Shown: positions 6,390 through 9,229 of the stretch, in pieces | How the letters are laid out: every line of letters begins with the position of its first letter | Numbering within the stretch: the stretch's first letter is position 1 | Assembly: GCA_041665165.1 (NCBI GenBank) | Contig: JBAYJJ010000047.1 | Coordinates: 1-9,229, forward strand | Source: MWCR01 sp041665165 | GTDB taxonomy: Bacteria; Patescibacteriota; Patescibacteriia; 2-12-FULL-60-25 | DNA length: 9,229 nt | Direction: 5' to 3' | The notes under the pieces: generated by a model | What the model saw: only the letters and a program-made list of their open reading frames with translations | Told to the model about the DNA's origin: nothing | Databases searched by the model: none | Made by a program: the position numbers and the translations under genes

Positions 6390-7034
6390 ATGCTCACAAC
6401 CATCTTGTTTTGGTCAGCTTGTGCGATCGTATACCTGTTCATCGGAACCGTCATCGGACATATCTCCGTGCGCGTATGGAAGAAGCAGACTCACGCATCA
6501 GATTCTTCCCAGGAAATCATTCGATCCCCTGCGTTCCTAATCCTGTTCCCAAGAACGTACGCCAAAGGAAGCATAGGTCTACAATTTCCTCCAATAATAG
6601 ATGAGATCAACCCCAAGAGCACAAACCAATGCGGCACTTATTTAATGGCGCATGCGTTGCTCTGGCCGCTCAAAGTCGCTTGGAGCGCGTTCGTCCTTTC
6701 CCTGCTTGCTATATTCCATAGTTTCACGTTTCTCTTGCATGTATTCATGTTCCCGTTCAACCTAATCGTCAGACGAACTTGGGTAGAGGAACAAAAAAAG
6801 GCGATGGCGTCAAGAACACGAGTGGCCGAGTTGAAGCCAGCAGACAAACTTGACAGCCTCAAGCACGAGCTCGGCGATACGGAGCTGCAAATCAAAAAGC
6901 TCCAAGACAAGAGCAAAGAACTACTCGAAGAAATCCAAAGGCTCGAAAACCAGCGAGCTGCTGAGCAAGGCGCGACTGTCTTCCGAGCGGACATGAGTTC
7001 CGAGTCCAAGTGGCGCCCGTCGTCGTCTAACTAA
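6390..7034 (+). CDS. Membrane protein with C-terminal coiled coil, paralog 1
   Basis: 214 aa. The start has GGGAGG (6379-6384) 5 nt upstream. Membrane segment 1 spans about 3-23 and contains the shared motif YLFIG, followed by a basic WKK. A short hydrophobic patch FLILFP (49-54) matches GFWLLFP in the paralogs. A long hydrophobic region at about 84-127, starting ALLWPLKVAW, probably forms two membrane passes. Residues about 131-192 are Lys/Glu/Leu-rich with a clear heptad-like pattern, a probable coiled coil. The C-terminus carries EQGATVFRA (192-200), nearly the same as EQGGDVFRA in the gene at 7662. It is monocistronic with its own promoter and terminator. The coiled coil suggests self-assembly or binding of a partner at the membrane. 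Function unknown; no known domain recognised. Confidence 0.87.
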   Translation: MLTTILFWSACAIVYLFIGTVIGHISVRVWKKQTHASDSSQEIIRSPAFLILFPRTYAKGSIGLQFPPIIDEINPKSTNQCGTYLMAHALLWPLKVAWSAFVLSLLAIFHSFTFLLHVFMFPFNLIVRRTWVEEQKKAMASRTRVAELKPADKLDSLKHELGDTELQIKKLQDKSKELLEEIQRLENQRAAEQGATVFRADMSSESKWRPSSSN

Positions 7035-7061
7035 CCCTCTCCTTCCTGAGAGGGATTTTTG
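7035..7061 (+). terminator. Intrinsic terminator after paralog 1
   Basis: CCCTCTC (7035-7041), 6-nt loop, GAGAGGG (7048-7054), then ATTTTTG. The stem begins immediately after the TAA stop. Confidence 0.83.
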
Positions 7062-7073
7062 TATCTACAGGTA

Positions 7074-7102
7074 TTGACGCAAAAGCCTAAAACTGCTTAA
7101 CT
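7074..7102 (+). promoter_or_regulatory. Promoter of paralog 2
   Basis: TTGACG (7074-7079), 17-nt spacer ending in CTGC, TTAACT (7097-7102). From the -10 onward this region is nearly identical to that of the gene at 7662. Confidence 0.8.
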
Positions 7103-7171
7103 TAAACCTAAGTTCGGACCTCGAAACCAAACAAATGGAGGATGTCATGCATCTAGCTTGGTACATATACC
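7095..7171 (+). repeat. Promoter-to-start duplication, copy A
   Basis: These 77 nt span the -10 box, the whole leader, the Shine-Dalgarno site and the first eight codons of paralog 2. They align without gaps to 7610-7686 with only four differences, all transitions. The identity is much higher than in the rest of the genes, which indicates recent duplication or conversion of the control region. Confidence 0.9.
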
Positions 7172-7545
7172 TGATTATCGCAGTCTTGTGGTTATTCATC
7201 GGCAACCTCGTCCGGCGCGCTTCGATCTCACGTTGGAAAGCCGAGACCAATACCGTTCGTGACGGAATCGCGGGATTGAATTGGGTGACGTATGAAGTGC
7301 GCAACAAACCGACCATAGGTTTTTGGCTGCTGTTTCCGTCTGCTGCCTACTATCGCAACACTGGCCTATACGGCAATGATGAGCCCATGGTATCGGAGAT
7401 TGATGACCCGACGGCAGCCATCTGGTACTGCGGCCTGTTGTTGCTGTTTTGGCCGATGAAAATCATTCTTAATCTTCTCATCCTCTTTGCAATCTTCTTG
7501 TGGTCCCTGCCGCAAATCTTGGGTCCACGCGCATCTCACAGCTGA
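7147..7545 (+). CDS. Membrane protein, paralog 2, without coiled coil
   Basis: 132 aa. An in-frame ATG at 7135 overlaps the GGAGG Shine-Dalgarno (7137-7141), so the ATG at 7147 is the start. The first residues MHLAWY are identical to the gene at 7662. Membrane segment 1 is about 5-22 (LWLFIG, then basic RRASISRWK). The motif PTIGFWLLFP (55-64) is shared exactly. A second hydrophobic region (about 91-120, GLLLLFWPMKIILNLLILF) matches the paralogs. The protein ends at SLPQILGPRASHS, where its sister continues SLPGLLQAWLERR into a coiled coil, so the entire coiled coil and the EQGxxVFRA tail are missing. It may be a natural short version or a truncated copy. It has its own promoter and terminator. 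Function unknown. Confidence 0.84.
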   Translation: MHLAWYIYLIIAVLWLFIGNLVRRASISRWKAETNTVRDGIAGLNWVTYEVRNKPTIGFWLLFPSAAYYRNTGLYGNDEPMVSEIDDPTAAIWYCGLLLLFWPMKIILNLLILFAIFLWSLPQILGPRASHS

Positions 7546-7576
7546 CCCTCTTTCAACTCTGAAAGAGGGATTTTTG
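7546..7576 (+). terminator. Intrinsic terminator after paralog 2
   Basis: Perfect 9-bp stem CCCTCTTTC (7546-7554) / GAAAGAGGG (7561-7569) with a 6-nt loop, then ATTTTTG. The stem starts directly after the TGA stop. Confidence 0.85.
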
Positions 7577-7588
7577 TATCTACGGATA

Positions 7589-7617
7589 TTGACATCTGGG
7601 GCTAAAGTTGCTTAACT
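7589..7617 (+). promoter_or_regulatory. Promoter of paralog 3 and the 64-aa gene
   Basis: TTGACA (7589-7594), 17-nt spacer ending in TTGC, TTAACT (7612-7617). Same architecture as the promoter 515 nt upstream. Confidence 0.8.
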
Positions 7618-7686
7618 TAAACCCAAGTTCGGACCTCGAAACCAAACAAATGGAGGACGCCATGCATCTAGCTTGGTACATGTACC
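7610..7686 (+). repeat. Promoter-to-start duplication, copy B
   Basis: Second copy of the 77-nt segment at 7095-7171, covering the -10, leader, Shine-Dalgarno and first codons of paralog 3. The offset between copies is 515 nt, about one complete cassette. Confidence 0.9.
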
Positions 7687-8300
7687 CGATCTTCGTGACT
7701 GCATACCTGTTCATCGGAGACTTGATTGGACGCGCTACAATAAAGCGCTGGAAGGCAGAGGTTGAACCCTACAACATTCGAGCCTCCATCCCACGTTCAG
7801 CCTCATACAGGCTGAAGGATGCTCCCACCATCGGCTTTTGGCTCTTGTTCCCCGTGACTGCATTCTGTGGCGATACCAAAACATGTGGCGAGCCCCCGAC
7901 TGCAAACGAAAAGGATACCTCGTTTTGCCGCCTCGTTCTATTGGTGTTCTGGCCACTAAAAGTAGCCTTCAACATCATTGCGCTCTTGATCATCTTCCTG
8001 TCGGTTTTGTATCGGTATATATACTCGCTCCCCGGATTGCTTCAGGCCTGGCTTGAACGTCGTCGGGCCAAACAAGAGCTGGACAAGGCTAGACAAATCG
8101 AAACCGCAGAAGCGTCCCAGAAGATCCGCATCGCGACATACGGCGAAGACCTGAGTCGCTTACGTGCGGCTCGCGACCTGGCACAGGAAACGGCTGCAAG
8201 CTTTGACAAAAAAATTGCTGAGCTTGAGAGCGAGATGGTCCAAGAGCAAGGCGGAGACGTGTTTCGCGCTAGCGAGGCACTGGAACGGAGGCGCACATGA
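7662..8300 (+). CDS. Membrane protein with C-terminal coiled coil, paralog 3
   Basis: 212 aa from the ATG at 7662, which has GGAGG (7652-7656) 5 nt upstream. Longer in-frame starts at 7608 and 7650 lie in the promoter or the Shine-Dalgarno. Membrane segment 1 is about 5-22 with YLFIG and a basic GRATIKRWK. PTIGFWLLFP occurs at 55-64. The second hydrophobic region is about 91-122 (LVLLVFWPLKVAFN onward). From about 128 to 195 the sequence is Ala/Glu/Lys/Arg-rich and heptad-like, a probable coiled coil, followed by EQGGDVFRA (195-203). Several cysteines lie in the loop (69, 75, 89). Its stop codon overlaps the next start (ATGA), so the two are probably translationally coupled. No known domain recognised; a membrane-anchored scaffold or partner-binding role is inference. 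Confidence 0.87.
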   Translation: MHLAWYMYPIFVTAYLFIGDLIGRATIKRWKAEVEPYNIRASIPRSASYRLKDAPTIGFWLLFPVTAFCGDTKTCGEPPTANEKDTSFCRLVLLVFWPLKVAFNIIALLIIFLSVLYRYIYSLPGLLQAWLERRRAKQELDKARQIETAEASQKIRIATYGEDLSRLRAARDLAQETAASFDKKIAELESEMVQEQGGDVFRASEALERRRT

Positions 8301-8491
8301 CCATCCACACCCTCCTCGTCGTACTGCTGGTTTTTGCAATCATCGCGGTCATCAGCGTCCTTACCATGGTCTGCCTTGCCCACAAGAAGATCTGGGAAGC
8401 GATCCGCGACGCGTGGATTGTGCTGATCATCTTCCTGGCCCTGAGGCCTGTTCGCAAGCCTCGCAACAAAAACGAACACCCGCTCATCTGA
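8297..8491 (+). CDS. Small hydrophobic membrane protein, 64 aa
   Basis: The ATG overlaps the previous stop in the sequence ATGA, and GGAGG lies just upstream inside paralog 3, so it is translated from the same mRNA. Residues 5-27 form a strong hydrophobic segment (LLVVLLVFAIIAVISVLTMVCLA), then HKKIWEAIRDAW, a second hydrophobic stretch (41-49, IVLIIFLAL), and a basic tail RPVRKPRNKNEH. This could be a helical hairpin or a single-pass protein with an amphipathic helix. The basic tail is expected to be cytoplasmic. Coupling to paralog 3 suggests the two products act together or in fixed ratio. A strong terminator follows. Function unknown. Confidence 0.78.
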   Translation: MTIHTLLVVLLVFAIIAVISVLTMVCLAHKKIWEAIRDAWIVLIIFLALRPVRKPRNKNEHPLI

Positions 8492-8493
8492 CT

Positions 8494-8517
8494 CCCACGA
8501 TTTATCGTGGGTTTTTT
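8494..8517 (+). terminator. Intrinsic terminator ending the orphan-gene array
   Basis: Perfect 7-bp stem CCCACGA (8494-8500) / TCGTGGG (8505-8511), 4-nt loop, six T residues. Confidence 0.88.
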
Positions 8518-8526
8518 AAATCCGAG

Positions 8527-8644
8527 ACCGCCCCCTACCCCCGCCTACACTAGGCGGGGACGTGACTCAGTGACAAAATAACTAATCCCCGCCTGGTGTA
8601 GGCGGGGTGGTGAGCCGAATGGCGAACCGGGGCGGTACCTCCGA
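8527..8644. repeat. GC-rich double-hairpin repeat, left copy (R1)
   Basis: This repeat begins ACCGCCCCCTACCCCCGCC and ends GGTACCTCCGA. It holds two hairpins with 8-bp stems: CCCCGCCT 8539-8546 / AGGCGGGG 8552-8559, and CCCCGCCT 8587-8594 / AGGCGGGG 8600-8607. Between them is the shared segment AAAATAACTAATCCCC. The same order of blocks recurs at 9070-9229 on the other side of the DUF559 gene. Neither hairpin is followed by a T tract, so they are not simple terminators. Confidence 0.88.
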
Positions 8645-8685
8645 ATGGATGTAAGCCGAATGGCGAGCCAGGGAGGTACCTCCAA
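8614..8685. repeat. Tandem 31-nt tail units of the repeat
   Basis: Two copies of a 31-nt unit, starting GCCGAATGGCGA and ending GGTACCTCC plus two more bases, lie at 8614-8644 and 8655-8685, a 41-nt period. The second copy includes the perfect 12-bp palindrome GGAGGTACCTCC (8672-8683). A third, more divergent copy ends the window (about 9199-9229). Confidence 0.8.
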
Positions 8686-8699
8686 AATGGGTGGTGACG

Positions 8700-8708
8700 T
8701 GATATTAT
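8700..8708 (+). promoter_or_regulatory. Putative extended -10 of the DUF559 gene; leaderless start
   Basis: TGATATTAT: TATTAT (8703-8708) preceded by TG-N, six nt before the ATG at 8715. No -35 is evident and no Shine-Dalgarno is present. The arrangement matches the transporter at 4323. Confidence 0.5.
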
Positions 8709-8714
8709 TTACTC

Positions 8715-9110
8715 ATGCTTCAGTACAACGATCCCAAGTTCAAGGCTCGTCGCAAAAAATTACGCAACAACATGACCCGCGCCGAGATACATCTTTGGTC
8801 TTTCTTAAAAGACTCTCAACTCGAAGGTATGAAATTTAGAAGACAGTACGGAGTAGGTCCTTACATTTTAGATTTTTATAACCCAACAAATCGTTTGGCT
8901 ATCGAATTAGACGGCTCATCGCACGATAGCGAAAAAGCATGTTTTTACGATCAAGAAAGGACAGATTATTTAAATGGATTGGATATCAAAGTCCTCAGGT
9001 TTGAGAATCAAGCCGTCTTTGAACAAATTGACTGGGTTTTGGATGAAATCAGAAAGACTGCCTCGCTCCACCGCCCCCTACCCCCGCCCGTTCGACTCGC
9101 ACCAATCTAA
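8715..9110 (+). CDS. DUF559-family (Vsr-like PD-(D/E)XK) nuclease
   Basis: 131 aa. The pattern matches DUF559 proteins, which are related to very-short-patch-repair (Vsr) and restriction-like endonucleases. An N-terminal basic helix (KFKARRKKLRNN) is followed by TRAEIHLWSFL, then KFRRQYGVGPYILDFYNPTNRLAIELDGSSH with candidate catalytic Asp53, Glu64, Asp66 and His70. Next come YDQERTDYLNGLDIKVLRF and a C-terminal helix VFEQIDWVLDEI. No fused methylase or restriction partner is nearby, so it stands alone. The last 15 or so residues (HRPLPPPVRLAPI) are encoded by the start of the downstream repeat, showing that the gene and repeat are joined. The body of the gene is visibly more AT-rich than the flanking repeats and the neighbouring genes, in keeping with transfer. 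Biochemical activity of such solitary proteins is largely unproven; a homing or repeat-spreading role is inference. Confidence 0.9.
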   Translation: MLQYNDPKFKARRKKLRNNMTRAEIHLWSFLKDSQLEGMKFRRQYGVGPYILDFYNPTNRLAIELDGSSHDSEKACFYDQERTDYLNGLDIKVLRFENQAVFEQIDWVLDEIRKTASLHRPLPPPVRLAPI

Positions 9111-9229
9111 GCTCGCTCAGGGCAGGCTCTACGCTAGGCGGGGACGTGGCTAAGTATCGAAAATAACTAATCCCCTCCTAATGTAGGAGGGGTGGCGAGC
9201 TAGATAGCGAGCCAGGGTGGTACCTCCGA
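9070..9229. repeat. GC-rich double-hairpin repeat, right copy (R2), runs to window end
   Basis: It starts with the same 19 nt as R1 (ACCGCCCCCTACCCCCGCC) and ends with GGTACCTCCGA at the last base. The second hairpin is CCCCTCCT 9172-9179 / AGGAGGGG 9185-9192, the same as in R1 but with a compensating base-pair change. The first hairpin is split: its left arm (9082-9088) and right arm AGGCGGGG (9136-9143) are separated by about 45 extra nt (9089-9133). The DUF559 stop codon (9108-9110) lies in that extra segment. The repeat may continue beyond the window. Confidence 0.87.
9089..9133. repeat. Nested CTGAGCG/GTCGAA-type repeat inside R2
   Basis: Relative to R1, R2 carries about 45 extra nt containing TTCGACTCG, then 11-12 nt, then GCTCGCTCAGGGCAGGCTCT. 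On the minus strand this reads CCCTGAGCGAGC followed by GAGTCGAACG, the same motif pair as in the inverted repeat at 4343-4469 (CCTGAGCG followed by GAGTCGAAGG). This suggests a second repeat family inserted or recombined into the first. Confidence 0.55.

Noticed and set aside
8042..8479. 145-aa minus-strand ORF across paralog 3 and the 64-aa gene
   Set aside because: The coiled-coil coding sequence gives long antisense frames. It has no promoter or ribosome site, and the plus genes are coupled with good signals.
6285..8518. Integron-like cassette array
   Set aside because: No integrase is in view. The genes have individual promoters and terminators, and the joints are not attC-like sites; tandem duplication explains them better.
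8539..8607. Rho-independent terminators in R1
   Set aside because: The stems are strong but followed by ACGTG or TGGTG rather than a T tract, and the true terminator is already at 8494.
8527..9229. CRISPR array
   Set aside because: The repeats are few, long, internally palindromic and not regularly spaced by unique spacers, and no cas gene is present.

Overview
The window reads as a compact, GC-balanced bacterial chromosome segment with standard-code ORFs. A UvrC without its usual C-terminal HhH domain, many small orphan membrane or soluble proteins, and widespread extended -10 promoters would suit a Patescibacteria/CPR-type genome. That assignment is inference: no rRNA or ribosomal protein marker is present. 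I see no tRNA, rRNA or CRISPR.

Layout. (1) 1-1743, plus strand: a two-gene operon (small inner-membrane protein, then a secreted or lipoprotein-like Cys-containing protein), then a separate soluble orphan gene, each unit with its own promoter and terminator. (2) 1788-5715, minus strand: an orphan 387-aa protein with a disordered N-terminus, an NRAMP-family metal transporter with altered metal-site motifs, and a C-terminally shortened uvrC. A large imperfect inverted repeat fills the gap between uvrC and the transporter. (3) 5716-8518, plus strand: a run of small orphan genes. A soluble 140-aa protein is followed by three paralogous membrane proteins and a small translationally coupled membrane protein. 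The intergenic regions are near-copies of one terminator/spacer/promoter module, and two paralogs share an almost identical promoter-to-start segment, so this array grew by tandem duplication. (4) 8527-9229: a DUF559-type PD-(D/E)XK nuclease gene between two copies of a GC-rich hairpin repeat, resembling a small selfish or repeat-associated element. It runs off the end of the window.

How the parts relate. uvrC (nucleotide excision repair) and the transporter are the only genes with a recognisable housekeeping role. The orphan cassettes are regulated by one promoter grammar: TTGAC(A/G/C), then about 16-17 nt ending in TG-N, then a weak -10 box. These genes have good Shine-Dalgarno sites. In contrast, uvrC, the transporter and the DUF559 gene have a -10 box 6-7 nt before the ATG and appear to be leaderless. 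The two most unusual objects are the TM/coiled-coil paralog array (6285-8518) and the repeat-flanked DUF559 element (8527-9229).
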